NCBI RefSeq assembly: GCF_034190915.1
Contig: NW_026947502.1
Span: 31,278,785 to 31,342,784, forward strand
Reading direction: 5' to 3'
Length of the DNA: 64,000 bases
Source: Cavia porcellus
Lineage: Eukaryota; Chordata; Mammalia; Rodentia; Caviidae
In this document: piece by piece, positions 47,425 to 63,972 of the stretch
How positions within the stretch are numbered: position 1 is the stretch's first letter
Layout: every line of letters begins with the position of its first letter
Notes under the pieces: generated by a model
Told to the model about the DNA's origin: nothing
Database searches by the model: none
What the model saw: the letters and a program-made list of their open reading frames with translations, nothing else
Position numbers and translations under genes: made by a program

Positions 47425-47600
47425 GCACAGTGGACATATGCTTGTAATCACAGTTACTCAGGAGTTGAGGCGGGAGGATCACAAATTCAAGCAGGCAATT
47501 TAGTGAATTGAACTCTGCCTCAAAATAAAAAATAAAAATGGCCAGGCATATAATTTGCAGGCCTTGGATTCAGTCATACTCAGTAGAAAAGAACAGAACA
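47425..47600 (+). repeat. B4-like SINE, diverged
   Basis: gccaggcacagtggacatatgc ... ctgcctcaaaataaaaaataa, then a short ID-like remnant. Confidence 0.65.
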
Positions 47601-48119
47601 GAACAGAAAAGAGTCATTCCTCTGCATTCAGATGCTTGTTTTTCAGGTGTACCGGTGTTTCCTAACATTGTAGATGGATGAACAAATGAAAGAAGGAAGG
47701 AAGGATTACAAAAGTGAAACAGCAAGTAAACAAAAGAAGAAGTTGTGCCTGGGGATGTCTTGGCAGTCTTCCAGCAGAGAGGACCCTGAGGTCCCTGTCT
47801 TGGGCCACTGCAAGGCTCAGGCCTTAGGCCTGGGTGGAGCCTGGGATCCTCCTGGCACCGGCAAGCATTGAGTGGAACAGGACATGGACTAGGCCACAGT
47901 GCCCCCTGGTGGTCAGGACTCCTTCAACTCCAGAGGGAGGTTTCTAAGGTCCTGAAGGTTTCCAGGACTCCTTTCTCTCACAATCTGGTTGGAACATTAC
48001 AGAAATAACTACAGAATAAAGCATTTTATTGAAACTATGGAACAAAGATTGGGGGTGAAGGAGAAGATTCCAGCCTGGATCTTAGTTCGGGTCATGACTC
48101 TGGCTCTGTGAATAATCTT

Positions 48120-48268
48120 CAGCACATCCTGGTGGCGCATGTAATCCAAGTATTTGGGAGGTTGAGACAGGAGGATCACCTTGAGTTAAAAGCCAGTGTG
48201 GCCTGCATTGTGAGTTCACGGCCAGCCTGGACTTCATAGCAAGATTCTGTCTCAAAAAAACCCACACT
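48120..48268 (+). repeat. B1-like SINE
   Basis: catcctggtggcgcatgtaa ... ggccagcctggacttca ... gattctgtctcaaaa. Confidence 0.8.
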
Positions 48269-48559
48269 GCTACCCCATAAAAAATAGGATGTAAGCTTGG
48301 ACTTGCCAGTGTGGAAAAGAAGGTCCCTGCTACAGTCATCACCCTGAATGGGAGCCTCTTGACCTGAGTTTATTCCATGGCTGCCTGATCAATACTGGGA
48401 AAATGTTACTGTCTGGAAGTGATTTCATTAGCGTTGCTAAAATCTGCCTCCCTATGGCTCCAGCAACCCCTTGGGTTTTGTCCTCTGTGGTGGCATATAC
48501 CCAGCTTGGAATTTGCCTCCCATCATTTCCTTTTACCCATAACATTTAGAAATGCTTTT

Positions 48560-48822
48560 TGGTTTTTGTAGTATTGGAGATTGAACCCAGAGCCTCATTC
48601 ATGCTTGGAAAGCGCTCTATCACTGAACTACACTCCCAGCCCTGCTGATGCCTTTTAAAAACACAGATTTTTTTTTTTTTACAGGGGTGTTGCTAAATAC
48701 TTCAGATTGGCATTGAACACTATGTGTAGCCCAACCTGGCCTCTAGCTTGTGGCAATCCTCTTGCCTCAGCCTCCCAAGCACTGGGATTATGGGCATGTA
48801 CAGTACTACACCCAGCTCTTCA
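48560..48822 (-). repeat. Reverse ID-like and B1-like SINEs
   Basis: 48560-48645 is a reverse ID (ggagattgaacccagagcct ... cactgaactacactcccagcc); 48665-48822 is a reverse B1 (T run ... cctcagcctcccaagcactg ... ctacacccagct). Confidence 0.75.
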
Positions 48823-48984
48823 GCTGGATTGTTAAATCTGAAGCTCAGGGAAGAGGTCTGCACTGTAGATACACCTTTGGGAGTTAGCAGCAGTCAGAGG
48901 ACCTATGAAATCTGGATACATGGTTGGCTTTCGGTGATTCTCCACCTGGCATGCACACTACAATCACTCAGAAAAGGAAAAACA

Positions 48985-49075
48985 GGGCTGGGGCTATAAC
49001 TCAGTGGCACAATACCCGCCTGGCAAATTCAAGGTGGTGAGTTCAATTCCTGGTACAAAAAAAAGGGAAAAATCA
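48985..49075 (+). repeat. ID-like SINE
   Basis: cagggctggggctataactcagtgg ... gagttcaattcctggtac and A tail. Confidence 0.85.
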
Positions 49076-49249
49076 AACACTGATGCTCCACTCCCATGCA
49101 GCCAGACTAATGAAATCAGAGCCCCTGAGTGTGGGTCTAGACATGGGTATGTTTCGAGGGCTTCTGGGTGGTTCCAGGTATAGCAAGGTATGAGCTACAT
49201 TGTATCTAAGACTAGAACAAGGAGAAAAATGCTAACAGGGAAGACAGCA

Positions 49250-49355
49250 AAAGGCTGGGGGTTTAGGGATGAGGTACCTCAGTGGTACAGCACTTACCTG
49301 GAATGTGCCCTGGGTTCAATCCCCATGGACTGAAAAAAAAAAAAAAAAAGAAAGA
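49250..49355 (+). repeat. ID-like SINE
   Basis: gctgggggtttagggatgagg ... gggttcaatccccatgg, then an A-rich tail passing into a GAAA-rich stretch. Confidence 0.75.
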
Positions 49356-51464
49356 AAAGAAAGAGAAAAAGAGGCTGGGAAGGAGGAATCCTGTGATAGG
49401 AAGATAGGATTAAAATCCAGCCAAGACCAGCTGTCTCAAGGGGTGTGGAATGCTGCTGAGAAACCTAGGGAACCCAGGGTGATTTTGCTTGGTGAAGCAA
49501 GTTAGTTGGTGGTAAAAACCATGTAATGGAATGTGGTAGGGAACAGGGGAGGCCTAGAGTTAGTTAAAGGGAAAATGGGAGGTGAAAAAGTGGAAATGAA
49601 AGTAATCAACAACCCTTGAGAAGTTTCACTGTGAATCAGAACAGATGAAGGGAGGCGGCTGAAGTGAAATGAAAGCACATAGCACCGTGCCCGGCAGGTT
49701 TCTTTTAAGATGTGGTATTATAGAGCATGTTTTATGTAGCTGGAAAGGTGGTGATGATAGCATGCATAGGTCCAGAAGGGGAAGGGAACACCTGGGTTGG
49801 CCAGGCTTTGAGGAGTGCGAGGAGCGGGACCAGAGTATGTATTGGGGACAGACACTTCTTCCACAAGACAGGTGCAAATTCTGGCACCTTTGTAGGTACT
49901 GGTGGCAGATTCAAGGGGGGGGGAGTTTATTTCTGTTGATTGCTTTTTGGATACTTCAATAATAGGTGAGGGTGGGTGGCGACAGAGAGGAGAGGGTTTG
50001 AAGGTCTTGGGAGAGAAAACCTGTCTCTGTGGTCATAGGACCTGTGGGCAGTGTAGAGACCCTGCCCATCAAGATTTGTGGTTCTGTTGTACAAGAGGAC
50101 ACAGGCGGCCTCCGCATGTGAACTCCTCTGGCTGTGGGCAGACCTCACAAGCAGGCATGGAGGAGAGCTGGGTTCACCTGGGGACCAGGGCTTTGCCAGT
50201 CAAATAAAATGAAAAGAGACAGGAGATTGAAGGGCAACTTTGTGAATGGAGCACAAAACCAAAATTGGACAAGGAGGAAAGGTAGACAATGAGGAAAAGA
50301 TCACTGTAGGCTGAGGAGGCTGGAGAGGAAGTCCCGGCTATCCCGGAGGAAGTGAGCTGGGAGGAGAGGAAGTGGTCAGGAGAGGACATGGAGAATAAAA
50401 TCTGTGCGTCACTGTCATGAAGATGAGGTTCAGGATAGGCTGTGGGTGTGGCAGTGAGTTACAACTGAGTTCCAATGACCAAGAAGCTGGGTTTGGGGAG
50501 CCGTGATCCCATTGTTGGCACGGAGGGCCGAGGATGGTGGCAAGAGCAGCAGAGAAGAGGTGAAAGCAGGCAATAAAATCTTCAAGTAACTGATTATCTC
50601 TCTGGAAGGTCTGCTCCTTGAGAACAAGGCGGAGGCTGTCTTGAATCTAGCTGTGTCCTCGGATGCCTGCCATGGGACAGGTACCAATAAGACTCTAACG
50701 AAGGAATAGACCTAATATGTAATTTGAGTTGGGTTTTCAGTGCTAGGCTATAGAGGCCCTTCCCAGTCCTCTGCGTGGTCTGGAAGCTTATATTTATAAT
50801 CCGTGGAAAAGTTATTGGAGTTCCAATAAGTTAATTCCAGTGCAACCTATGGCAAGAATAAAGACACTAAGACATATTTATAATTGTAGGGAAACAATGG
50901 GGCCCTAAATCCAGCTAGAATGATGGTTAACTGGAACAAAGACCTCGACCCAGGGCTGAATGCAGGGTTTTGTTTATTTGTGAAGAAGGGAGTGGCTGCA
51001 GGAAGAGTGACTGTGAGAATGGCAGGAAGTATGTAAGCTGGGCCAGGTAGGAGGCCTGCAATCACCTCTGCAGTATGCAGGAAAGGATATGTGGAAAGAG
51101 TACTCCACATAACACCACTGGAGGCAGGATCTAATGTTTTGGGGTCTGTGCTTCAGCTCTGATGTATAATCCTTTATACCCTGGGAAGTCGTACCCTTTT
51201 ATCTCGAGGCTTGATCCCAGCCAACAGCATGGAGCTTGGTTCTCCATCCCTCTTGGCTCATATGTGGGGTGAGGAAACCACTGTCCCCTTGCTTCAAAGA
51301 CTACACATCAGCACCTGGGCTAGACTGATTTGCATTGCTTAAAGCCAATTGAAAGGATAAGTCCTGGTTACCTCTGTACACATCAGCATACGGAAACAAG
51401 GCCAGGTTTAGCCAAAGGAGATAACTGGTCTTCTTTCAAGGAGAGCCATCCAGGTGGTCCTCTA

Positions 51465-52172
51465 CTCTAGGCATCAAACTTAGTCTTGTGCACGCTAGGC
51501 ATGTGCTCTCCACTGAGTTATACTCCTAGGCTGGTGTAATTTGGTGTTTATCTTTGCAGTTGAGAAACTGAGGCCTAGGGTTCCCAAGAAGCATCTGTAA
51601 ATTGTTTGGTGACTGAAATTCTTTTTACCTCCTTCTCCACACCCCTCCCCGAGGGGCCCCCATTACCCCTCCTAGCTTGGGTGTTTCAAAACCCAGGGGT
51701 ACTCTACAATTGAGCTATATCCCCAGCCTTATTTATTTGTTTATTCATTTAGAGACACAGTCTTGTTATATCAGTTAGCCTGGTCTGTTTTCTAAAATTT
51801 TTTTGAGACAGGGTCTTGCAATGCAGTTTCAGGGGCTGCCCTTGAACTCACTATGTAGTTCAGGCTGGCCTCAAACTTGTGGCAATCCTCCTGCCTCTGC
51901 CACCTGAGTGCTGGAATTACAGATGTGCATCACCACTCTCAAGATTCTGGCTGATTGTGAACTCACTATGTAGCCCAGGCTGGCCTTGAATTTGTGGTTG
52001 TTCTCCTGCAACAGCCTCCCCACCACATCCAGCTCCCAGCCCTTTGTTAAAGATTTTGTTTTTTAGGTTTTGAGACATGGTCTCCCTAAATTGCCCAAGT
52101 GACATGAATTTGAGATCCTCCTGCCTCAGCCTCCCCCAGTGCTGTGATTACAGTGTGTGCCTCCACATCCAA
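51465..52172 (-). repeat. Cluster of reverse-oriented SINEs
   Basis: ID-like remnants at 51465-51535 and 51685-51730 are followed by B1-like copies at 51798-51945, 51946-52040 (partial) and 52058-52172. All are in the same direction, with gagacagggtcttg-type starts and cctgcctc cores. Confidence 0.75.
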
Positions 52173-52552
52173 TTTGGTCTCTAGTTTTACTTTCTCAAGT
52201 TCAGTCTCCAATTCTCCTTCCCAACTCTTGAGCATCTCTCTCCCCTAAAGATGAGATGGAGTTCACCTCTGGCACCACACCATCATTATCTTCTGGGCTC
52301 CATGTGCATATCATCAGCCTGAGCTCACTGCGTGCTTGCTGGGTTCCTCCCTGCCTTTAACTCAGTGCAGAGGGTGCTTCTCCCAGCAATAAGCTGCTTG
52401 TCTTCCTCTGCCTATTTGTGTCATCCCTGCTGCCCAGAGCCACACAAAGCAAACTTATCTGCATCTCATCTGTCTGCTCAAGTGAGTCTTAGGAGCTGAT
52501 AGAGGGAATGTGGATTTTGGAGCACAGGCAGAACTCAGAGGGGGCTGAAGGC

Positions 52553-52558
52553 TTTATT
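52553..52558 (-). terminator. DOK3: DOK3 polyadenylation signal (AATAAA on minus strand)
   Basis: TTTATT on the plus strand, 177 bases beyond the DOK3 stop codon, supports a 3' UTR of about 200 bases. Confidence 0.8.
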
Positions 52559-52734
52559 ATTGGCAGATCTGTACACTGTACACTGGAGGGTAGGCAGGGT
52601 AGGCAGGTATGGGTCCTCCCAGACTGCTTGCTTTGCCCCTGAAGGCAGGAGAGAACTGGGAGTGTGTTTTCAGGTGCCTTTCCCGCTATGGTAGGGAGAG
52701 TACCTCTGTCCTCCTGCAGCCACTGCACAGGGTT

Positions 52735-55700
52735 TTAGGGCCGGTCGCCAGGAGCAGAAGCCTTCTTCCGCTCACGACTCAGCAGTGTGACGAGCTTGGC
52801 CTTGAAGCCCGCCTGTGGGCCTGAGCGGCTAGCGCTGCCTGCCTCATCCAGCTCCTGTTCTAGCAGCCGCCGGTACTGGGCCTCCAGGCTGCTGTTGTGA
52901 GCTGGGACAGGCCAGTTCAGGTCCTCACTGCTGTGGTAGACGGGGCTGACCAATGGACTGCGGTCACCAGAAGGGCCTTCCTGGGCCTTGGAACTCCCGT
53001 TGGGCAGCCCTGGGCTGGACTCCAGCATGCACAGGTTCTCGTAGAGGTGCTCAGCGCCAGCTGGGGGCCCACTGGCCCGCTTGCGCACTGAGGCATAGAG
53101 CTCAGAAGCTGGTTCTTCTGGTGTGGGGTCCAGAAGGAGTGGCAGGCTCTGGGGCCCTGGCTCGGTGACATATGCACTCCTGAAAGCGGGAACCCCAGGC
53201 ACTGGAGGCACCTCCCGAAGCTCTCCAGGGGGCTCCAGGGAAGGCATGGAAGTGGCCCGAGGCAGGGGGCAAGGTTTCGGAGCTGCCGGCTCGGGTAGCC
53301 GTTCCCGCTGGCGGGCAATGGCGGCAGCCACTATGCCACAGATGTCAGGGGCACGTGAGCTGCTAAAGGCGAAGAGGCCCTCACCGGAGTCACAGCGGCG
53401 GCCAGCCTCGAAGGAGAACACGCCCTGGACATGGGTGACACAGGTGGGGAATCAGTGTCGGAGGGCTAGCACACTGCCTGCCTCCCAGGGCCCTTTCCGC
53501 AGGCAGCCACGTCCACCTCACCTTGTCAGAGCCAAACTTCCGCAGGAAGTGGTAGGGCCATCTGTAGAGGGCCTGGGGGCTGGAAGTCTCCCTCAGCTGG
53601 ATGGTGTCCTGGCCCAGCACCAGGAGGTAGGGCCCCTTCAGCTGGCATCGGGTGGCAGCCTCAGTCCTCTGCACCACCACGGGAAACTCACTCACTGCCG
53701 GCAAGCAGGGAGGCATCAGGCTCCCAGGGCTGGCATGGCAGGCTGGGGTAGTAGGATGAGGCTCTTCCCTGGCCTCCCACACACTCACCTTCCCGCCAGG
53801 AGGAGTAGATGGAGTTCTCCTCCATGGGGACAAGCCCCCTCTTGGGACACTCAGCCTCTCTTGGTCCGGAGGAGCAATCCCCTGTGCCCTGCAGATGGGG
53901 CTCAAGTTAAAGATTAGGGCCCACCGGCTCATCTCCCGCTACCTCCCACGCGGTCAACAACTCAGGACTGCATGGCAAGAGGGCACTGAGGGACCCAGTG
54001 CTGGTCCAGCTCTGCCCCTGACATGTGTATGACCCCAGCCGCCTGTGGGAGGCGATCTCCCCACCTTCACGATGGGAGTGAGTCCCATTGGGCGCTCCCT
54101 GGGCTGGGGACTGGGCTGAGTTGTGTGATTCTCTGACAGCTTGGCACAGGGAAGAGGAGGGGGCCTCAGGGGCCGCACACAGCCATGAACTGGCCAGAGA
54201 GCAATGTCCAGGCTTCTTTCCATCGTCCCACTTGTGAGTCACCCTTGACCTTCCCTGCCCCTCCTCCCACATCTAGACATTTAGCAAGCGTCCTTAGGTA
54301 GTTTCTCACTCTAAGCACCTCTCCCATGACCATTGGCCCGGGGAGCATGGCTGCACACAGTGGAACTCACCTCCCATTTTCTCTTTGATCTTGTTCATTT
54401 TCTTTTCATTCAAAATGTTTAAAATGTGATATAATATACAGAAACATAAAATTTATCACTTTTGTTTGTTTGTGGTACTGGGGATTGAACACAGGGCCTT
54501 GTGCATGCGAGGGGAGCACTCTACACAAGACAGGGTCTCACTAAGTTGCCTAGGAGAGACTCAAGTTCATGATCCTTCGGCCTCAGGCTCCTGAATTGCT
54601 GGGATTAGAAGCATGAATCACCAAATCCTGTCTTTTTGTTTTGTTTTTTTGAGACAGGGTCTTGCTATATAATTTGCCCTGGCCCTGAACTCACTGTGTA
54701 GCCAAGGTTGGCCTCAAACTCAGTCTCCCAAATGCTGGGGTTATGGGTGTGTGCCACATGCCCAGCTGAAACCCAGCTATTTTAAAGCACATAACTCAGC
54801 AGTTTCTCATGTGGTTGCCTGGTGGTGCAGCCATCATCACAACCTGGTTCTGGAACTTCTTCATCACCCGAGTGCAAACTTCGTACCCATGAGAAGTCAT
54901 TCCCCACTACACCCCTTGAAGCTTCTGGAAAATAATCTACTTTCTATCTCTCTAGTTTGCCTATTCTGGACATTCCCTATAAGTGGAATCATATTAGGTG
55001 GGCTTTCATGTCTGGCTTTTCACAACAAAATGCATTGAAAGTTTGTACTAGGGTTGGAGCTGTATACCTATAATCCCAGCTCTCTGGGAGGCTGAAGCAG
55101 GAGGACTGCAAACTTGAGCCCAATCGGGTAACTGCTTTAGTAAGATCATGTCTCAACAACAATAACAACAGCAAGTGGTCTATCCAGGTGGTATTTGGGT
55201 TTTTTTTTGGTACTGGGGATCGAACTCAATACCTTGTACTTGCCAAGCAGGTGCTTATGCCACTGAGCTAAATGCCTGGCTTTCCATGTTATACTTCGTT
55301 TCTGATGGTTGCATAATATTCTGTCAGATCATCAGGGGATTGCCATCTGGGCAACTGTGAATCCTGCTGCCATAAACATTCACATCAAGTTTTGTGTGGA
55401 CACCTGTTTGAATTCTCTTGGGTATAGACTGAGCAGTTAAGTTGCTGGGTCATATGGTAACTCTATGATTAACTGTTTGAGGAACCACCAGACTTGTTTC
55501 GTTTTGGTCTATCACAGACCATGTGGCCTTTACAACCACCAGTTTAAACTTTCTGAAGTTTCCTCTGACTCAGATAAAATCCCAAACTCCACATGTGGCC
55601 CAAGTCAGTTTCATTTGGCTCTCACTGAACTCTCCAGCTTCACTGCCTCATGTATTTTTCTTGAGGCTCCTTTTCCCTTGATTATGCCAGCCTTCTTTCT

Positions 55701-57546
55701 TTCCCTTGAACACACCATACTTTCTCCTACCACAGGGCCTTTGCTCATGCTTCCCTCTCTGTTTAGAATTCTCCGACCTTACTGTCTTAGATGTACTTTC
55801 CTCAGACCTTTGCCTGGTGGGCCTCCCTCCCCACCCAGTACTAGGAACTACCTAAGGCCTTTGTTTGCACTGAGCTACAACCCTAGCCAAACTTCTTCAG
55901 TTTTCTTTTTTTTGTGACATAGGGTCTTCCTTGATAAGTCACTCAATCATCCAGGCTGGACTCAAACTTGAGATCTTCCTACCTTAGCCCGTCTAAGTGC
56001 TGGGATTGCAGGTGTGTGCTGCCCCGCCCAGGTTGTGGGCTCTTACATGTCATTCAAGACTCAGGCCCACTGTCCTGTCAGAAAGACTTTCCTTGGCCCT
56101 TCTCCTCACGTCCCTCCATTTCACTTTCACTGTAGCATGCGTGCCCATCTGAGACCCGCTCTGTCGGTTTCTAGGCCATTTCCCAGTCTTGCAGGTGTGT
56201 GGTAATACTCACACAGAGACAGGATATAAGTGAGCAAGGAGATGAACAAGTGTGGGCTGCGGTGCTTCCTCCTGCCCTGCACTCACCGGGAAGGCCAGTT
56301 GGCAGATGGGGTCCATCCAGGACTGGCGGTGCTGTGCAGCCAGCAGGTGGGTACGCTCGGTGGTGGTGAGCAGGAAGGCACCGGTGTCCCGGGGGCAGCT
56401 CTCACCATCAGCCGGCACCACAGACACACAATCGGCTAGGCGGATAACCCGCCGCTCCCCTCGCCGGGCTGGCCCTGCTGCTCGGTCACCTGCTGGCCCC
56501 GGGCCTCCATCCCGGGCATCCCAGCTTTCCAACCGGGCCACCCCTGATGGGCCTCCTGCGTACAGCAGAGCCCATACCTTCCGCCAGGACTTCTGCAAAG
56601 AAGAGGGTAGGAGAGAAGACCCTTGAGTGGCAGATGTGCCTGCCACCCAGCTTGGCACAAGCTTAACAACTTTTCTTCACCGCCTAGATGGGCCTTTGCC
56701 TCCCCATGTCCTCAGGGTTCCAGGGAAGGAGGCTGTGCCAGGGAACGCTTTGGAGTCTGTGGTTGGAGTTGGTTAGCCTGGGGTTCAAATTCCATTTACC
56801 ATTTCTCTTTCCCCCATTTCCTAACTGCCCTCCATAGCACCAGTGTCCTCGGCTCTCATGAGGTCAGAACACGAAGGCAGGGCTTCCACTGGATTCCATC
56901 TATGAAGTGGCTAACGGTTGGCGCAGATCACTTGATGTTGCTATTATGCTGGTTCTTAATTCTACCCCTCAAGAAACACATTTGGGCCATGACTGGGTGG
57001 GAAGGAGGCCACAGCCTATTTTGGCAAGGAAGGAAACATGCAAATAGATTTAAATAAAGGAAACAGACCGTTGATCTGCCTGGGTAGCAGCTGAGGCTGA
57101 GTTATGGGGTGCAGGGCCTGCCACCAGAGAGGTGATCTCCCGGCTTCTCCCTTGTCTGAAGGGTGTGGCTCTCCCAGCTCAGCCCCTGGCCCTTGCTTGG
57201 GGGCCTCAGTGCCACTGTTAGAACCCATCTAAGGCTGTTCAGCTCTGACCCGCCTGGGGGTTTTGATCTCAGACCCTCCCCTTATTTCACCTTCCTCTTT
57301 AAATGAGGCAGCCTTTCTTACTAAGGCCTGTTCAGCCCCAACCCTTTCAAACAAGAACTAGATTCTGTTTGTTCACAAATTCCTGGGTTCCAGTACCCAT
57401 CCCAGACTCCCTTCCCAGTTCTACCAGGTCTAGGTGCTTTCTGGGGCTAGGACGGCTGCCTGACAGCCAGGGGTCCCCACCTTGCCAAACTTGACGTGTT
57501 GCTGGTAGAGGATGCCATCCTTGACGGGTGTCTCTGCAGGCTCCAT
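52735..57546 (-). CDS. DOK3: DOK3, docking protein 3, five coding exons
   Basis: Exons in transcript order: 57481-57546, 56287-56592, 53789-53888, 53522-53694, 52735-53424. Junctions are GT-AG and in phase; the product has 444 residues, the length I recall for mouse Dok3. The start chosen, MEPAETPVKDG, is the ATG used in the rodent form; longer human forms begin upstream. A PH domain spans about residues 5-122 (WRKVWALLY) and an IRS-type PTB domain about 155-255 (FLRKFGSDKGVFSFEAGRR). The tail is Pro-rich and carries tyrosines in ELYASV, HLYENL, PVYHSS and AQYRRLL. YEN fits the Grb2 SH2 motif; the other tyrosines are candidates for SHIP1 or Csk-type partners. DOK3 is an adaptor of B cells and myeloid cells that dampens immunoreceptor signalling at the membrane. 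Confidence 0.95.
54390..55550 (+). repeat. L1M-type LINE 3' relic with nested SINEs (DOK3 intron)
   Basis: Three blocks (54390-54465, 54770-55040, 55285-55550) read as one old L1M 3' segment: ttcaaaatgtttaaaatgtgatata, then ttccctataagtggaatcatatta, then ttgctgggtcatatggtaactctatg and gaggaaccaccag. Between them sit a reverse B4-like (54468-54630), a reverse B1 (54635-54765), a forward B1-like (55050-55165) and a reverse ID (55201-55278). Confidence 0.65.
55555..56155 (+). repeat. L2 LINE 3' relic split by a reverse SINE (DOK3 intron)
   Basis: 55560-55830 matches the L2 tail (cacagggcctttgctcatgcttccctctctg) and 56050-56155 continues it (gactttccttggcccttctcc). Between them a reverse B4/B1-like SINE occupies about 55905-56035. 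Confidence 0.6.
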
Positions 57547-58649
57547 GGCCACGGCCAGCCAGAGGCCCACTGTCGAGAAGACTGAGAAGACTGGTGACAG
57601 GCTGGATGGGAACTTCTCACACTTCCTCTTCTGACCACTTCCCCCTCCCTCTGTCCAGAGACGCAGCTGCTGGGCCAGGGGGAGGGGAGCCCAGTCTTCA
57701 GTTACGGGATGGGAGGGGTAGCACATTCTTCCCAGGGATTCTGGTTGGCCCAGGTTGCCTATACCTGCTTGGCAGGAGCCTCAGGCCTCCTGAGGGCAAG
57801 TGATCCTTGTCCGGGCACCTGGGTCAGCTGGGTATGAGCATCTGACCACAGGCTGGCTGCCTTGAATCATGAACTGTGACCCTTCCCCCACCCCAGGAGC
57901 CGTGCACCCTGGGACCTGGTACCTAGTAGCCAGCTGCCTCCCGCGGGCCCTTTAGACAGGCCAGCTCCTGGCTCTCATCCAGTTCTTGTTTGTCCCTAGC
58001 CCTGCCTGAGTGTCTGCTCAATCTCTGCTTCCACCCAAAGTGTTTCTAACATTCACTTGCTTTTCCTTTTTTGCAGCTCCTGCTCCACCTGGGCTGACCT
58101 GGCTTTCTCTGCTAACCCCAAACCAACCCTGCTTCTCTCCTTCCTCGGATCTAATCTGTGCTCCTGAACTCAGCACTCAGGGGCGCGAGTTCTGGCCTCC
58201 ACCTCCCTGAGCCTCATTCCGCACAGTCCAGCCCCTCGAGCACACCCCTTACCACTGTGTTGCTGGGGGACATGGGTACCTCTTCCTCCTGGAGGCTGTC
58301 CCTGAGCAACCACTATTCCTGAGAGCACAGTGGCCTTCACGACACGCCTCAAGCCAAGCGGCCAGTCCACTGAAGATCCATAACCTTGAATGGCTCTGGT
58401 CACATGAGCATGGGTGGCAGGTCCCCAGGGGGCTCCCCAGAGAGGTCACATGCTCTCTTATAGCTGCTTCCTGTCAACTATCTTTTTTTTAACCTGGCCT
58501 TGCTGGAGGTTGGTATCTTGGCAGTATCTGAGTCTGAATATCTGAATTCTGGGAACAGTCTTATCAGTTCATTGCTCCCTTTAGGGAAGAACATGTAACC
58601 AGGCTAATGAATGCTGTTTTAGATTTGCATATTTGGTCAGGAAATGTCT

Positions 58650-58802
58650 TTTTTGTTTTTGGTTTTTGATTCACGGTTTTGCTCTGCAGTTCAGGCTGGC
58701 CTTGAACTCTGTACTCAGGTTGGCCTCAAACTTGCAGCGATCCTTTTGCTTCTCTCCTGAGTGCTGGGATTACAGGCATGTACACCATCCCCGCACCAGG
58801 AA
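58650..58802 (-). repeat. B1-like SINE, reverse orientation
   Basis: ttcaggctggccttgaactct, a second caggttggcctcaaacttgc copy and gattacaggcatgtacacca. Confidence 0.8.
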
Positions 58803-58894
58803 GTACCTTCTAAAGGCCTGCTGGCACTTGGCTCTGTGGCTCCTGAGCCCCATACAGTTCCAGGTCTCAGAAACCATGTCCTCTGCGTTTTCAC

Positions 58895-58985
58895 TGCCGT
58901 TTCAACAATGAGGAAATCAAGACTCAGAAAAGTTAAGTAACTTGCTTAAGGTCACACACCAAGTGACAAACATCACTTGAGCAAC
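58895..58985 (-). repeat. MIR relic
   Basis: caatgaggaaatcaagactc and aacttgcttaaggtcacaca are the reverse MIR core. Confidence 0.7.
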
Positions 58986-59715
58986 TGCTGTCCTGCTGGA
59001 TAAGCATGTGGCCTTACATGTGAAAGTCCTAGCACAGAAGAACTGTGTGACACATGGCCACTGCTGTGTGTGCTTCTGCTTGTTTCTCAGACACTTAAGT
59101 CTTGACAGACCTGAGGACAGTCTTACAAAGGTTGTCCATGTTTGCTCACTTACCTGTGGGCTTCCTAGGCAGGTCTCTGCCTGGCTTGTCTGAGTCTTTA
59201 TCACCCAGCAAAAAAAATAGAACACAGTAGGTCAGTGGGTATGTGGCCAGAATGGGATTCCTGTCACATCTGCCACCTCCTCAGTGAATAAACCTAAGCG
59301 TTTCCAAGTGGAAGGCTGTGCAGGAAGGCAGCCAGCAGGGGCTTGAGCCAGGAAAGCCTCCCAAGAGACTCGCGGAAAAGCTCTCTGAGCACCACACAAG
59401 CATCAGAAAGAGCAAAGTTTGGGGTTATGACAGCTGGTCAGGAGGTGAGAGACAACCATTTCCCCTTGGCACCCTGCTGTGGGTCCTACTTGAGCCATAA
59501 ATTCCAGAGTGCCCTGAGGAACGCCCTGAGGCCTGAGTGGGGCATTGGCTAGGTGGCTCCTTTATGGCCAAGTGCCAGTAGTCTGGGTGCTGGCGGCAGC
59601 AGTGGGACATGCCGACACCTTGGCTCAGAAGGTGTTGGAGGGGGGAAGGGGTGCGGTCTGTACAGGAGCCGGGGGCAGATGAGTGAGACCCAGAAGCAGA
59701 GCTGAGGCTGAGCGT

Positions 59716-59721
59716 TTTAAT
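59716..59721 (-). terminator. DDX41: DDX41 polyadenylation signal (ATTAAA on minus strand)
   Basis: TTTAAT on the plus strand, 171 bases past the DDX41 stop, is the common variant signal ATTAAA. I see no AATAAA nearby. Confidence 0.65.
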
Positions 59722-59891
59722 GGCAGCTGGGGGTTGGAAGGGGGAGGATACACAAAAATAGTAATCTGAGGAACACGGTGAGCAGCCCAGGCCAGCTGGG
59801 CTGAGAATGCTGGCTTCTTGTCCTGGGGCTGGTCTGTGGAAGAAGTCCCAGCACTGAGGCCTCTTGGAGGGAAGTGGGGAAAACAGATGGC

Positions 59892-63972
<4,081 letters not shown>

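Larger units (their letters stand above)
45700..52530. other. PDLIM7-DOK3 intergenic region
   Basis: No gene is recognised. The contents are SINEs in both directions, a (CA)n tract, an L2-like relic at 46640-47350 and otherwise unique sequence (49100-51400) without convincing open frames. Confidence 0.6.
57547..59715. other. DOK3 upstream region / DOK3-DDX41 intergenic
   Basis: No further gene is seen. Unlike the other promoters there is no CpG island. ETS-type GGAA motifs (PU.1-like gaggaag on the minus strand near 58285-58296; caggaagcag near 58465-58475) would fit a blood-cell promoter, but such short motifs are common. A reverse B1 lies at 58650-58800 and a reverse MIR core at 58895-58985. 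Confidence 0.5.
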
